Assembly (NCBI GenBank): GCA_019090885.1
Contig: JAHRVC010000021.1
Location: forward strand, 1-46,500
Direction of reading: 5' to 3'
From: Marinosulfonomonas sp.
GTDB lineage: Bacteria; Pseudomonadota; Alphaproteobacteria; Rhodobacterales; Rhodobacteraceae
Length of the DNA stretch: 46,500 bases
Shown: one piece after another, positions 1 to 9,109 of the stretch
Layout: each line of letters opens with the position of its first letter
Position numbering within the stretch: position 1 is the first letter of the stretch
Position numbers and translations under genes: made by a program
Notes under the pieces: model-generated
Told to the model about the DNA's origin: nothing
What the model saw: the letters and a program-made list of their open reading frames with translations, nothing else
Database searches by the model: none

Positions 1-1
1 G

Positions 2-871
2 GTGGTTGGAATTGTTGGGATTGTCCTGATCTTTGTGATGGTATTTGGTGGCTATCTTGCTGCTGGCGGCAAAATGGCAATTATTCTGAAATCGGCGCCG
101 TATGAGTTCACGATGATCGGCGGTGCGGCTGCTGGTGCGTTTGTCATCAGCAACGATGTTCCGGCGATTAAGCACACACTCAAAGATATGGGAAAGGTGT
201 TCAAGGGCCCTAATTGGAAGCCGGAGGATTATCGTGATCTACTCTGCCTTCTGTTCGAACTGATACGGATTGCGCGCCAAAACCCCGTCGGCCTTGAAGA
301 ACACATCGAGGAACCTGAAAGTTCATCGGTTTTTTCGCGCTACCCGAAAATACTGACCGATACTGAAGCTGTGAATTTGATCTGCGACACGATGCGCTCT
401 GCGTCCATGAATTACGATGATCCGCACCAAGTCGAAGAAGTCCTTGAAAAAAGGATTGAAGCAAACCTGCACCATTCGATGCATTCAAGCCATGCGTTGC
501 AGACCCTTGCCGATGGTCTGCCGGCATTGGGGATCGTTGCCGCGGTTCTTGGCATCATCAAAACCATGGGTTCGATCGACCAGCCGCCAGAAATATTGGG
601 GAAATTAATTGGTGGCGCGCTTGTGGGGACTTTCCTGGGTGTGTTTTTGGCCTATGGGTTGGTGGGGCCATTTGCGGCCAAGGTAAAATCTGTTGTCGAA
701 GACGATAGCCATTTTTACCAACTGATCCGCGAAGTCCTAATTGCCAATCTATATAACCATGCCACCAATATATGCATCGAAGTCGGCCGACAAAATACAC
801 CAAGTCACATCAGACCGACCTTCTCCGATCTCGAGATTGCTCTGAAAGAGTTGAAACAGGCAGCAGCGTGA
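2..871 (+). CDS. motA: Flagellar motor stator protein MotA
   Basis: MotA is the inner-membrane stator subunit that, with MotB, conducts ions and drives flagellar rotation. The 289-residue translation has the usual MotA layout: two N-terminal membrane segments (about residues 3-20 and 33-50), a large charged cytoplasmic loop, then two more segments at about 170-190 and 200-225. The loop-proximal motif LADGLPALGIVAAVLG and the later GLVGPFAAK carry the conserved prolines of the family. The GTG at position 2 gives a start (MVGIVGIV) that fits family N-termini, so the gene may be complete, but the window edge hides any ribosome site or further upstream start. Its stop overlaps the next gene's GTG start (GTGA), which points to translational coupling. 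motB is not in the window. Confidence 0.93.
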   Translation: MVGIVGIVLIFVMVFGGYLAAGGKMAIILKSAPYEFTMIGGAAAGAFVISNDVPAIKHTLKDMGKVFKGPNWKPEDYRDLLCLLFELIRIARQNPVGLEEHIEEPESSSVFSRYPKILTDTEAVNLICDTMRSASMNYDDPHQVEEVLEKRIEANLHHSMHSSHALQTLADGLPALGIVAAVLGIIKTMGSIDQPPEILGKLIGGALVGTFLGVFLAYGLVGPFAAKVKSVVEDDSHFYQLIREVLIANLYNHATNICIEVGRQNTPSHIRPTFSDLEIALKELKQAAA

Positions 872-3417
872 GACGTCTTTTCTGCCTGTTCATGTTAGTT
901 GCGAGTTCCGCCAATGGTCAGGCGGTTTCTACTATCGTTCTGTCCGGTGAGCATGCGGATTTCTCGCGGATAGTGTTGCAATTGGATACGTCACCAGAAT
1001 GGGAGTTTGGTCGGGTGGCCGGTGGGTACGAACTCCGCTTCTCGGTGGATGCAGAATTAAATTTGTCGCAAGTTTTCGACCGCATCCCAAGAACTAGAAT
1101 TTCGGCGTTAAGCCAAACCGGACCGAACACACTATTTTTCGAAGTTGATTGTGATTGCGCCGGAGACGCATTTGAAATTCGCGCAGGGCGATTAGTTGTC
1201 GACATAAAAAGCGGGCAGAGCGATCCAAATTCTCAATTTGAACGGCAGTTGCCAACCTTGTTTGCCGAGCGCAACACAGCACAGATTCCGGCGTCGGGAG
1301 GATTGAAATTTGGATCTGAAATTTCACAGGTGGCACCGCAAACCGATTTTGGAAACTTAGGTTCGCAGGCCGATCAACCCTTTATTAGCGTGTTAGAATC
1401 GGGCTCTACACATCCAAATACTCTACCAAAAATTGGAGCCAGATCGGAGGTTGCAGATGAAATTGAAATTGCAACAGTTAGTGTCGCCGCCCATGGGGAA
1501 CCGAAACCCCCAGAAGAATCTACTAAAAGTGTGGAAAACTCTACCCGCGCCGCGGACCTCTTTCCGAGCTTTGGAACGTTCAATATTATGCCTGATGCAA
1601 TGGGTACTATTCCGTCTACACGGTTTCTGGATGATCCGCTCAATCAAAGAGTGAACCAAGCGCAATCAGCATTGTTATCGGGGCTTCTTCGTGCAGCCTC
1701 GCAGGGGTTGGTTGTTGTGGATCCGCCGCAATTGGCGCCACTTCCAAATATTGGTGCCGAAAATGGCCGACCGTCCGACGGTCTGAAATTAGAATCAGAG
1801 CCGCCAGCCAAACCTGTTGAATTATTGCCCTACAAGAATGCCCATTTACGAATAGAAACGGCGGTCGATCGGAGCGCAATTCAGACGATTGAGCCGACGG
1901 TATTGTCACACGACGGCGACATCTGCCTGCCGAATGACTATTTTGACGTGCGAAATTGGGGCGAGGCTGGTCAGGTGGCACACACCTTGGAATCATTGCG
2001 CGCCTCGCTGATCGGAGAATTTGACAATCCGGAACCAGTTGCAATTGAACAGCTGGCGCGACGATATATTTTTATGGGGTTTGGCGCTGAAGCTAACGCA
2101 GTTCTCAAGACCTTTGGCACTGGATCAAAACCCGAGCAAATTCTTAGCGAACTGGCGTCGATATTGGACGAATATCAGGTGGCGGCACCTAGTATAGTTC
2201 GGGCACAAGTCAGTTGCGCAACATCGGCGTCGATGTGGGCAATTTTGGCAATGGATAAAATTCCCAAAGGAAACGTTCATGATGTCAAAGCGATTTTGCG
2301 AACGTTCTCTGGTCTACCTGTCCATTTGCGTCAACATTTGGGGCCACGTGTTGCGACACGGTTTCTTGCAGCCGAAGATGTGGAAGCGGCGAAAGCGATT
2401 CGAGATTTAGTTGATCGGGCTCCGGCCACCGACGGCCCGAGGTTTAATCTAACAGAAGCGCGAATTGCAGCGAAAAGCGGAAATGTCGGCCAGTCGATCC
2501 ACAGTTGGAATTTAGTTGTGGATGCGGACAGTCCGCACTCTGCGGTAGCATTGGTTGAGATGATTGATGCGACCTTGGAAAATGGTCAACCAGTCAGCGA
2601 AAATGTGGCTCGTTCGGCTGATGCGCTTGCTGTCGAGTATCGGGGCCTGGAATTGGGAGGCCAACTGATGCGCGCCTCGATCCGGGCATTTGCGACCAAC
2701 GGAAATATCAAGACGACATTTGAGCGGATCGATTCGGCAATCAGAACAGGCGACATGTTGACAAAAGAGGCGGATAGTTTGCGCGCCGAAGCACACCTTC
2801 GAAACACGTCAATCTCCAGTGATGGAGAATTTCTAGAGATTGTTTTTGAAAACAAAATTTCCAGTTTTGATCAGAGCGCGGCAACAATCGCGGCCCGAAT
2901 TGCTATCGCCCGACGTCTAGTTGAACTTGGCTTCGTTAACACGGCTCAAATGACCGTTGCCCCGATCGCTGGCATACGTAACGACGAGCATAAACTCTTG
3001 TTAGCTGATATTGCTTTTGCAGACGGGCAACTTGCAAGCGCAATGGATCAACTGGACGGTTTACAAAACGTCCCTGCAGACAAGTTGCGTGCAAGAATAT
3101 TGGAGCAATCCGGCGATCTTAGAAATGCTGTAGGACTGTATCAAAAATTTGATGACGCAGCTGCGCGCAACAGTGCGGCTTGGCGATCTGCTGACTGGAA
3201 TCAAATTTCCAATCTTGAAATTCCCGGAAAATCGGCTGCCGCAAAACTGGCGTTGGCGTCGGTCTCGCAGCCACAGTTGTTGGATGTCGGCATTGGCGCC
3301 GAGCCAATTGACTCTGCGCGAAACGAGGCGGTGGCACAGGGTCGATCAATACTTGAATCCAGCCGCGGAACCCAAAATATACTGAAAGAAATGCTGGCAG
3401 CGAAGTCAGTTTATTAA
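868..3417 (+). CDS. Large secreted TPR-like protein coupled to motA
   Basis: This gene codes for about 849 residues of unassigned function. I start it at GTG 868, overlapping the motA stop, because this gives a clean signal peptide (MRRLFCLFMLVASSANGQA); the ORF-track start at 772 lies inside motA. After the signal peptide is a beta-rich region (about 20-120), then a long Ser/Pro/Glu-rich, low-complexity linker. From about residue 360 to the end it is alpha-helical with repeated A-x-x-L helices resembling tetratricopeptide repeats. Cysteines are few (DCDCAG, DICLPN, VSCATS). Position suggests a periplasmic motor or stator accessory role, by loose analogy with rhizobial MotC, but I see no sequence similarity that proves it. 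Confidence 0.8.
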   Translation: MRRLFCLFMLVASSANGQAVSTIVLSGEHADFSRIVLQLDTSPEWEFGRVAGGYELRFSVDAELNLSQVFDRIPRTRISALSQTGPNTLFFEVDCDCAGDAFEIRAGRLVVDIKSGQSDPNSQFERQLPTLFAERNTAQIPASGGLKFGSEISQVAPQTDFGNLGSQADQPFISVLESGSTHPNTLPKIGARSEVADEIEIATVSVAAHGEPKPPEESTKSVENSTRAADLFPSFGTFNIMPDAMGTIPSTRFLDDPLNQRVNQAQSALLSGLLRAASQGLVVVDPPQLAPLPNIGAENGRPSDGLKLESEPPAKPVELLPYKNAHLRIETAVDRSAIQTIEPTVLSHDGDICLPNDYFDVRNWGEAGQVAHTLESLRASLIGEFDNPEPVAIEQLARRYIFMGFGAEANAVLKTFGTGSKPEQILSELASILDEYQVAAPSIVRAQVSCATSASMWAILAMDKIPKGNVHDVKAILRTFSGLPVHLRQHLGPRVATRFLAAEDVEAAKAIRDLVDRAPATDGPRFNLTEARIAAKSGNVGQSIHSWNLVVDADSPHSAVALVEMIDATLENGQPVSENVARSADALAVEYRGLELGGQLMRASIRAFATNGNIKTTFERIDSAIRTGDMLTKEADSLRAEAHLRNTSISSDGEFLEIVFENKISSFDQSAATIAARIAIARRLVELGFVNTAQMTVAPIAGIRNDEHKLLLADIAFADGQLASAMDQLDGLQNVPADKLRARILEQSGDLRNAVGLYQKFDDAAARNSAAWRSADWNQISNLEIPGKSAAAKLALASVSQPQLLDVGIGAEPIDSARNEAVAQGRSILESSRGTQNILKEMLAAKSVY

Positions 3418-3495
3418 GTGGATATTTGGTTACACAATTTAAACTAGATTTAAGTAGCATTGAGGCCAACAGATACAGCAAGAATTGCGCATCAA

Positions 3496-4260
3496 ATGGC
3501 CAAAAGAAACCTACATTCTTTGATTCAAAAAATGGCGTTAGCGCAGCTATTCCCGTCGGTTTTAGTTATAATACTAGGTGCACACCCTGCCCTTTCATTG
3601 GCGCCTTCCGATACGGCGGATATTTGCAGCCGGGCAGCCAATTTCGCCGCAAAAGCGACCGGTGTTCCGGCTTCAGTGCTTCATGCAATTTCACTTACGG
3701 AAACAGGACGAAAACGCGGCACATCTTTCCGTCCGTGGCCCTGGACCGTAAATATGGAAGGGAAAGGATTGTGGTTTGATAGCGTTACAAAAGCAAAAGA
3801 ATATGTTGCCAAAGAATACAATCGTGGTGCCCGCAGTTTTGATATTGGTTGCTTCCAATTAAACTATAAATGGCATGGTCAGGCGTTTGTTTCGATTGAT
3901 GAAATGTTTGAACCGAATGCGAATGCGCTTTATGCGGCAAAGTTTCTGGCTGAACTATATGCGGAAAAGGGCAACTGGCCCGATGCTGCGGGCGCTTATC
4001 ACTCGCGCACCCCGAAATATGCCAATAAATATCGGGCACGTTTTAAGTCCCTACACTCGAAATTTTCCAACGGCCAGATGGACGTTGCGGTTGTCGGTCC
4101 CAAGCAAATTTCACCCGCGGGGCCCAATACAGTACCCAAGCCGACGCGAGTAAACCGGTTTCCACTGCTGAAAGGCGGTGCAGCTTCCGTCGGCGGACTA
4201 GGTTCACTTTTTCCTTCAGCTTCCGGAAATGGCGTCACGAGACTGATCGGTGATGGCTGA
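3496..4260 (+). CDS. Lytic transglycosylase (SLT-like), flagellar cluster
   Basis: This is probably a periplasmic peptidoglycan lytic transglycosylase that opens the cell wall for rod assembly. I chose ATG 3496, although TTG 3460 and ATG 3532 are also possible. It gives an N-terminal hydrophobic export signal (LFPSVLVIILGAHPALSLA). The mature part has the SLT fold signature: the putative catalytic glutamate in ISLTETGR, the FDIGCFQLNYKWHG strand-loop, NALYAAKFLAELY, and GAYHSRTPKYANKYRARF. The C-terminal 60 residues are Pro/Gly-rich and not part of the domain. The enzyme fills the slot of the muramidase half that is absent from the short FlgJ-like protein at 18.3 kb. Its end overlaps flhA by 8 nt. 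Confidence 0.86.
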   Translation: MAKRNLHSLIQKMALAQLFPSVLVIILGAHPALSLAPSDTADICSRAANFAAKATGVPASVLHAISLTETGRKRGTSFRPWPWTVNMEGKGLWFDSVTKAKEYVAKEYNRGARSFDIGCFQLNYKWHGQAFVSIDEMFEPNANALYAAKFLAELYAEKGNWPDAAGAYHSRTPKYANKYRARFKSLHSKFSNGQMDVAVVGPKQISPAGPNTVPKPTRVNRFPLLKGGAASVGGLGSLFPSASGNGVTRLIGDG

Positions 4261-6349
4261 TATGCCAACGCAGTTTTCCTTATCAAATCTATTCCAGCCA
4301 ACGATCTTGTTGGCTCTTGCCCTGATGGCGATCATTGTAATGATGATCTTGCCAATGCCGGCCTGGGTCCTGGATGTCGGGCTGGCGGCTTCTTTTGCTT
4401 TGGCAATCTTGATGTTCACTGTCACCTTGTTCATCGAAAGGCCGCTCGAATTCTCGGCCTTTCCGACAGTTTTGCTGGCGTCTCTTATGTTAAGATTATC
4501 GCTGAATGTTTCATCGACAAAACTAATTATCGGGGAGGGTCACACAGGAACCGGAGCCGCTGGCGACGTCATCCAAGGATTTGCAAATTTTGTGATGAAT
4601 GGGAGCGTTTTCCTTGGGTTAGTAGTTTTCGGAGTGCTACTCATTGTGAATTTTATGGTCATCACGAAAGGTGCGACGCGCATGGCAGAAGTTGGCGCAA
4701 GGTTTGCGCTGGACGGTATGCCCGGCAAACAACTTGCGATTGACAGTGACATGTCAGCAGGTGCCATCGACCATGACGAAGCCAAAAGGCGTCGCGAGAT
4801 AGAACAAGCGGAAACGACTTTTTTCGGCTCCCTTGATGGTGCGTCAAAATTTGTGAAAGGTGACGCAATTGCAGGCCTTTTGATCACAGTTCTGAATATG
4901 GTGATGGGCCTGATTATTGGTGTCGTCGTGCATGACATGCCGCTTGGACGCGCATTCGAAACATATGCAATTCTGACGGTGGGTGACGGTCTGGTGTCAC
5001 AAATTCCCGCTGTAATCATTTCGATTGCCTCGGCATTGCTGTTGGCCCGCGGCGGCAATAAAGGCGCAACCGATATTGCTTTGTTCGATCAACTTGGACG
5101 ATACCCTGCTGCACTTTTGACGGTTTCTGTGTTGATGGCGCTTTTTGCCCTGGTGCCAGGCCTGCCATTTTTGCCGTTCTTAGTTGGCGCGGTGACGTTG
5201 GGAGCAGGTGGTTGGACCGGCTACCTCAGCGAAGCCAAAAAGAGAAAAAGTGAAAACCAGCCGGCTTCCAAGGCCCAGCCTGAAAGCAAACTTACGCTAG
5301 GTGATTTGCTCGATCTTGATGATATCCACGTCGAATTTGCGCCCGATCTCGTATCGATGGTGCTCGACCCTGCCACTGGGTTAGAGGCACGGGTCGAAAA
5401 CATCCGCCGTTACATAGCGACTAGTTTTGGGGTGATCCTTCCGGAAATACGGCTGACAGACGCTGCTTCATTGCCAACCGGAGCCTATTCAATCCGAATT
5501 CAAGGTGTGGAGCAAGCGCGGGACTATCTGGATCCCGATCGCGCGCTTGCACTTTTAAATGGGGAAGCTGCGGGTGTCCCTGATGGCAAGGATGTGAGTG
5601 AACCAGTATATGGCGCCCCGGCGCGTTGGGTAAATGTACCGGATCAGGAAACTGTCGCGCTGTCGGGAATAACGCTTGTTAACCCTGCCGAAGTGCTTGC
5701 CACACACTTGTTGGAAGTTCTCAAAAAGAACCTCGCCCGGTTGTTGGGGATGAAATCGCTGCGCCGCCTTCTGGAAGAGATGACCAATCTCAGCGATCCA
5801 AACAGGGCTGAGGCAAACCGCCGCCTATTTGATGAGTTAATGCCAGATAAAATTCCGATTGATGCCCTGCTGGCCACGCTGCGATTATTGTTACAGGAAA
5901 GGGTCTCGATCCGAAACTTGCCTCTAATTTTGGAGGCAATGGCAGAAGCAAGACCAACGACGTCCTCGCCAGAATCGGTTTGTGAATTTGTGCGTCAGAA
6001 ATTGGGGTTTCAGTTGGTTGCAGATCTTCGCCGCAGTGACGGCACCGTGCCGCTGATACAACTAGCACCCGACTGGGAAGAGAAATTCACAAAATACCAA
6101 TTGGAGAGTGAACGTGGGACAGATGTAGCCTTGCCGCCTGACGAATTTAACAAGCTGGCCAATGCAATTGCAGACAAGATCGCAATGGCAGGAGAAACCG
6201 GAGTCTATCCCGCATTGGTAACCAGCACGCACCGCCGTCGATTCTTGCACACCGTCCTTGTCGCAAAAGGCATAAATAATACGGTCCTGTCATACGATGA
6301 GATTGGCACTGAGGCGAAACCATCTTTGGTTGGACTGGTGCCAGCTTGA
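4253..6349 (+). CDS. flhA: Flagellar export gate protein FlhA
   Basis: FlhA is the largest membrane component of the flagellar type III export gate and docks chaperone-substrate complexes through its cytosolic domain. The translation (698 residues from ATG 4253) has about eight membrane segments in the first 320 residues, including the conserved FSAFPTVLLASLMLRLSLNVSSTKL and the FHIPEP-loop region around GMPGKQLAIDSDMSAG. A charged linker follows, then the C-terminal FlhA cytoplasmic domain (about 350-698). GTG 4250 and ATG 4262 are alternative starts. It overlaps the transglycosylase gene upstream and shares TTGA with fliR downstream, so these genes form a tightly coupled operon. Confidence 0.97.
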   Translation: MADMPTQFSLSNLFQPTILLALALMAIIVMMILPMPAWVLDVGLAASFALAILMFTVTLFIERPLEFSAFPTVLLASLMLRLSLNVSSTKLIIGEGHTGTGAAGDVIQGFANFVMNGSVFLGLVVFGVLLIVNFMVITKGATRMAEVGARFALDGMPGKQLAIDSDMSAGAIDHDEAKRRREIEQAETTFFGSLDGASKFVKGDAIAGLLITVLNMVMGLIIGVVVHDMPLGRAFETYAILTVGDGLVSQIPAVIISIASALLLARGGNKGATDIALFDQLGRYPAALLTVSVLMALFALVPGLPFLPFLVGAVTLGAGGWTGYLSEAKKRKSENQPASKAQPESKLTLGDLLDLDDIHVEFAPDLVSMVLDPATGLEARVENIRRYIATSFGVILPEIRLTDAASLPTGAYSIRIQGVEQARDYLDPDRALALLNGEAAGVPDGKDVSEPVYGAPARWVNVPDQETVALSGITLVNPAEVLATHLLEVLKKNLARLLGMKSLRRLLEEMTNLSDPNRAEANRRLFDELMPDKIPIDALLATLRLLLQERVSIRNLPLILEAMAEARPTTSSPESVCEFVRQKLGFQLVADLRRSDGTVPLIQLAPDWEEKFTKYQLESERGTDVALPPDEFNKLANAIADKIAMAGETGVYPALVTSTHRRRFLHTVLVAKGINNTVLSYDEIGTEAKPSLVGLVPA

Positions 6350-7125
6350 CGGAACTACTCTCGCTAGTTTCAGAAGTTGGTGATGATGCACTTCTAATCG
6401 TATTTTTTGTTTTCCTCAGAGTAGGGGCAGCGGTTGCGATTCTGCCCGTTGTTGGCGAACAATCGATCCCCAAACGCGTACGTCTTGTAATAGCTTTGTG
6501 TTTTACTGCAATTATCACGCCGGCGGTATTCTCGTTATTTTCCGAAGTAGAGCCAACGTTTGCATCGGCATTGAGCTTCCTATTCTCCGAAGTAATTTCT
6601 GGTCTCGCCATCGGGCTTTCGCTTCGGCTATTCATCCATTCATTGCAGATTGCGGGATCAATAGCTGCGCAATCAACATCGTTGTCGCAAATCTTTGGTG
6701 GCGCCGCTGCCGAGCCTCAACCTGCAATTGGGCATCTGTTTTTAGTTGCCGGATTGGCAATAGCTGTCTCCTTTGGGCTACATGTTCAAGCGGTCGAACT
6801 CTTGGTCTATTCATACGAGATTTTGGAACCAGGGAGGTTTCCTGACGGCGCCGAATTTTCGGCGTGGGGGGTACATAGAATCGGTCGCGCATTTGGTTTG
6901 GCATTCTCGTTGGCCGCGCCATTTGTTATCGCGTCGCTGATTTACAACACGGCTATGGGTGTGATCAACCGGGCAATGCCGCAACTGATGGTGTCGTTCG
7001 TTGGCGCGCCAGCCATTACTGCGGGTGGCTTAGTCTTATTGTTTGTGACGACGCCATTGATATTGCGGGTTTGGATGTCGGCGTTGACTTATTTTCTGAA
7101 TAATCCGTTTGGAATTTCACCATGA
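6346..7125 (+). CDS. fliR: Flagellar export gate protein FliR
   Basis: FliR is an integral membrane part of the FliP/FliQ/FliR export channel. The 259-residue product has six hydrophobic stretches and typical FliR sequence, such as FLRVGAAVAILPVVGEQSIPKRVRL near the N-terminus, IAAQSTSLSQIFGGAAAEPQP in the middle and GVINRAMPQLMVSFVGAP near the C-terminus. The start is TTG 6346, sharing bases with the flhA stop, and no better start is seen. The stop overlaps the flhB ATG (ATGA), again suggesting translational coupling. fliQ is in the minus-strand operon at 11.8 kb, and fliP is not in the window. Confidence 0.96.
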   Translation: MTELLSLVSEVGDDALLIVFFVFLRVGAAVAILPVVGEQSIPKRVRLVIALCFTAIITPAVFSLFSEVEPTFASALSFLFSEVISGLAIGLSLRLFIHSLQIAGSIAAQSTSLSQIFGGAAAEPQPAIGHLFLVAGLAIAVSFGLHVQAVELLVYSYEILEPGRFPDGAEFSAWGVHRIGRAFGLAFSLAAPFVIASLIYNTAMGVINRAMPQLMVSFVGAPAITAGGLVLLFVTTPLILRVWMSALTYFLNNPFGISP

Positions 7126-8216
7126 GCCAGGGTGAAGACGAAACAGAAAAGCAATTTGATCCCACACAGAAGAAACTGGAGGACGCCCGAAAAAAGGGAG
7201 AAGTTCCAAGATCGACAGACTTAACGACAGCTGCTGCATATTGTGGGTTTTTGTTAGTGGCGCTGTCTTTGGGGGCAAAGACGTTGGGCGATTTGGGTTC
7301 CGTATTAACCAAGCTGATCGCGCAACCTGACTATTTATCCGCCAACTTGTTTTCCGGCGGGCACATCGCAGTTTTCTCGTCGATAATTTTGGAAGCCATC
7401 AAGCCATTGTTAGCTTGGTTTGCAGTCCCGGCAGCCGCTGCCTTGCTGACGATAATCGCACAGCAGTCCTTTGTTGTTGCGCCCTCCAAACTTGCACCAA
7501 AAATCAGCAAAATTTCTTTCATATCAAATGCAAAGAACAAGTTTGGGCGGCAGGGATTATTCGAGTTTCTGAAAAGTTTTTCTAAACTACTAGTGTACTC
7601 AATTTTTTTGGGTGTGTTTTTGACCAACCATACGCCGGAGATAGCGGCTGCGGTGACCCTTGAACCCGCGGCTGTTACTGCAATGATGCTGCGTTTGACC
7701 ATTGAGTTTTTACTTGTGGTGCTTTTGGTTTCCGGGGCGATTGGTGGGATTGACTTCCTATGGCAGAATTCTGAACACATCCGCAAAAACCGGATGTCAC
7801 GGCAGGAACTTGTGGATGAGTCTAAACAGATGGAAGGTGATCCCCACATCAAGCAGCAGCGCCGTCAGAAAGCGCAGGAAATTGCCCTAACTCAGATGAT
7901 GGCCGACGTCCCTTCAGCCGATGTGATTGTTGTAAACCCAACCCACTTCGCCGTTGCTTTGAAATGGAGCCGTGCCCCGGGTGAAGCGCCGGTTTGTGTC
8001 GCTAAGGGTGTCGATAGTGTGGCAGCTCGAATTCGTGAAATTGCGCAAGAATCTGGCGTCCCGGTTCAACACGATCCGCCAACGGCACGCACACTATATG
8101 CAAATATTGATGTCGGCGAACAAATCCAGCCGGAACATTTTCGCGCTGTCGCCGCTGCGATCCGTTTTGCAGAAGCAATGAACACCAAAGCCAAAGGGCA
8201 GGCATGGCGAAAATGA
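7122..8216 (+). CDS. flhB: Flagellar export substrate-switch protein FlhB
   Basis: FlhB is the export-apparatus protein that switches from rod/hook to filament substrates after self-cleavage. The product has 364 residues: a polar N-terminus (EDETEKQFDPTQKKLEDARKKGEVPRS), four membrane segments to about residue 215, then the cytosolic FlhB-C domain. The autocleavage motif NPTH is present at residues 272-275 (VVNPTHFAVALKW), close to its position in well-studied FlhB proteins, so self-cleavage should be intact. It sits in the fliR-flhB overlap and overlaps the start of the following small gene by 13 nt. FliK, its length-sensing partner, is encoded at 18.7 kb. Confidence 0.97.
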   Translation: MSQGEDETEKQFDPTQKKLEDARKKGEVPRSTDLTTAAAYCGFLLVALSLGAKTLGDLGSVLTKLIAQPDYLSANLFSGGHIAVFSSIILEAIKPLLAWFAVPAAAALLTIIAQQSFVVAPSKLAPKISKISFISNAKNKFGRQGLFEFLKSFSKLLVYSIFLGVFLTNHTPEIAAAVTLEPAAVTAMMLRLTIEFLLVVLLVSGAIGGIDFLWQNSEHIRKNRMSRQELVDESKQMEGDPHIKQQRRQKAQEIALTQMMADVPSADVIVVNPTHFAVALKWSRAPGEAPVCVAKGVDSVAARIREIAQESGVPVQHDPPTARTLYANIDVGEQIQPEHFRAVAAAIRFAEAMNTKAKGQAWRK

Positions 8217-8566
8217 AAAGTGCGTTTCAATCTCTTGTTCCGTTGCTAGTAATGGTGCGCGATGCAGATATGCAAAAACTGGCAATAACCAATCAGAAAA
8301 TGGAATCTCTTGAAAAAGAAATTCGATCACTTCGGGCGAATGCTCGTTCGAATTGGTCCGGCGAGAGCAATTGCCGTGGGTCGAACTTTCGGACGCAAAA
8401 CAATTGGCGTGATTGGTTGGCCAAACGGCGCCAAGTACTTTCGCTGGAGCTCATTCATTTGGCCGCTGATCGCGAATTCCAGAAAGAAAAATTGGCGGTG
8501 GCATACGGCCGTGCTGATGTCGTGGTTGAGTTGGCAAAGAGGAAGCCCAAAGGCTCTTGGAAATAG
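8204..8566 (+). CDS. Small basic coiled-coil protein in the FliJ position
   Basis: This gene codes for 120 residues and is not assigned by recognisable motif. It begins inside the end of flhB, with an AGGGCAGG ribosome-site-like stretch just upstream of ATG 8204. Residues about 20-45 (MQKLAITNQKMESLEKEIRSLRA) and about 80-112 are helical and strongly charged, as expected of a coiled-coil hairpin. The middle (NWSGESNCRGSNFRTQNNW) is Asn/Arg-rich and breaks the pattern. Length, charge and location at the end of an export operon are those of FliJ, the stalk protein of the FliH-FliI ATPase, but the assignment is inference. A competing ORF in another frame (8310-8654) lacks such support. Confidence 0.65.
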   Translation: MAKMKSAFQSLVPLLVMVRDADMQKLAITNQKMESLEKEIRSLRANARSNWSGESNCRGSNFRTQNNWRDWLAKRRQVLSLELIHLAADREFQKEKLAVAYGRADVVVELAKRKPKGSWK

Positions 8567-8603
8567 CAAACTAATGCTGGGATATTACCGTGCCGAAATC
8601 AGT

Positions 8604-9098
8604 TCAGGCATCTTGCCGTACAACATCCACAATCAATACATCGGAAATTATTGAACCCAGAGTTTTAATGGCGGATTCCCTCAACGCATCCCGTAGCAAC
8701 GACATGTTCAGCCCACTGGTGAACGCTCCGTCAAATCCGCCGGCGTTTGCGTGATCAAATAGCACTTGAAGGAACACGTCACGCAACTTTGGTTCACGTT
8801 GATAGACTAGCTCCTGTTGGCCGCTGGCAACCTCCAAACTTAGCGCGAGCACGACAAGTGCGCTGACGCGTCCATCTTGCACGACAGGGATTACAAACTG
8901 GTTGTTCAGTTTTACATAGTCGACATTTTCGTCGGTGACTTTCTCGTTTGGTATTGCACTGGCTGTATGTGGCACAGCAACATCGCCGCACGGATTCATT
9001 TCCACAGTTTCAACGGGATCTGGTCGCAGCGCGATGCCGCCACCAATTCCCGCGCCGAGGCCTAGTGCGGAAAGAACAACTGGAAGTATTTTACTCAT
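8604..9098 (-). CDS. fliL: FliL-like flagellar basal-body protein
   Basis: FliL-family proteins sit in the inner membrane around the stator and support torque. The product has 164 residues: one N-terminal membrane segment (ILPVVLSALGLGAGIGGGIAL), a short linker, then a periplasmic domain whose end (LNMSLLRDALRESAIKTLGSIISDVLIVDVVRQD) matches the usual FliL C-terminal pattern of a long helix followed by a final beta strand. It is the last gene of the minus-strand flgB-to-fliL operon, 11 nt after the flgH stop, with GAGGCGAAAG as ribosome site. Family assignment is by pattern, so the symbol is probable rather than certain. Confidence 0.75.
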   Translation of the reverse strand: MSKILPVVLSALGLGAGIGGGIALRPDPVETVEMNPCGDVAVPHTASAIPNEKVTDENVDYVKLNNQFVIPVVQDGRVSALVVLALSLEVASGQQELVYQREPKLRDVFLQVLFDHANAGGFDGAFTSGLNMSLLRDALRESAIKTLGSIISDVLIVDVVRQDA

Positions 9099-9109
9099 AT
9101 TCTTTCGCC

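Noticed and set aside
772-867. Upstream extension of the motA-linked secreted protein in the ORF track
   Set aside because: It lies inside motA. The GTG at 868 gives a proper signal peptide and a coupled start.
8310-8654. 114-aa plus-strand ORF overlapping the FliJ-like gene
   Set aside because: No ribosome site or coiled-coil pattern, and it runs into the end of fliL on the other strand. The 8204-8566 frame is better supported.
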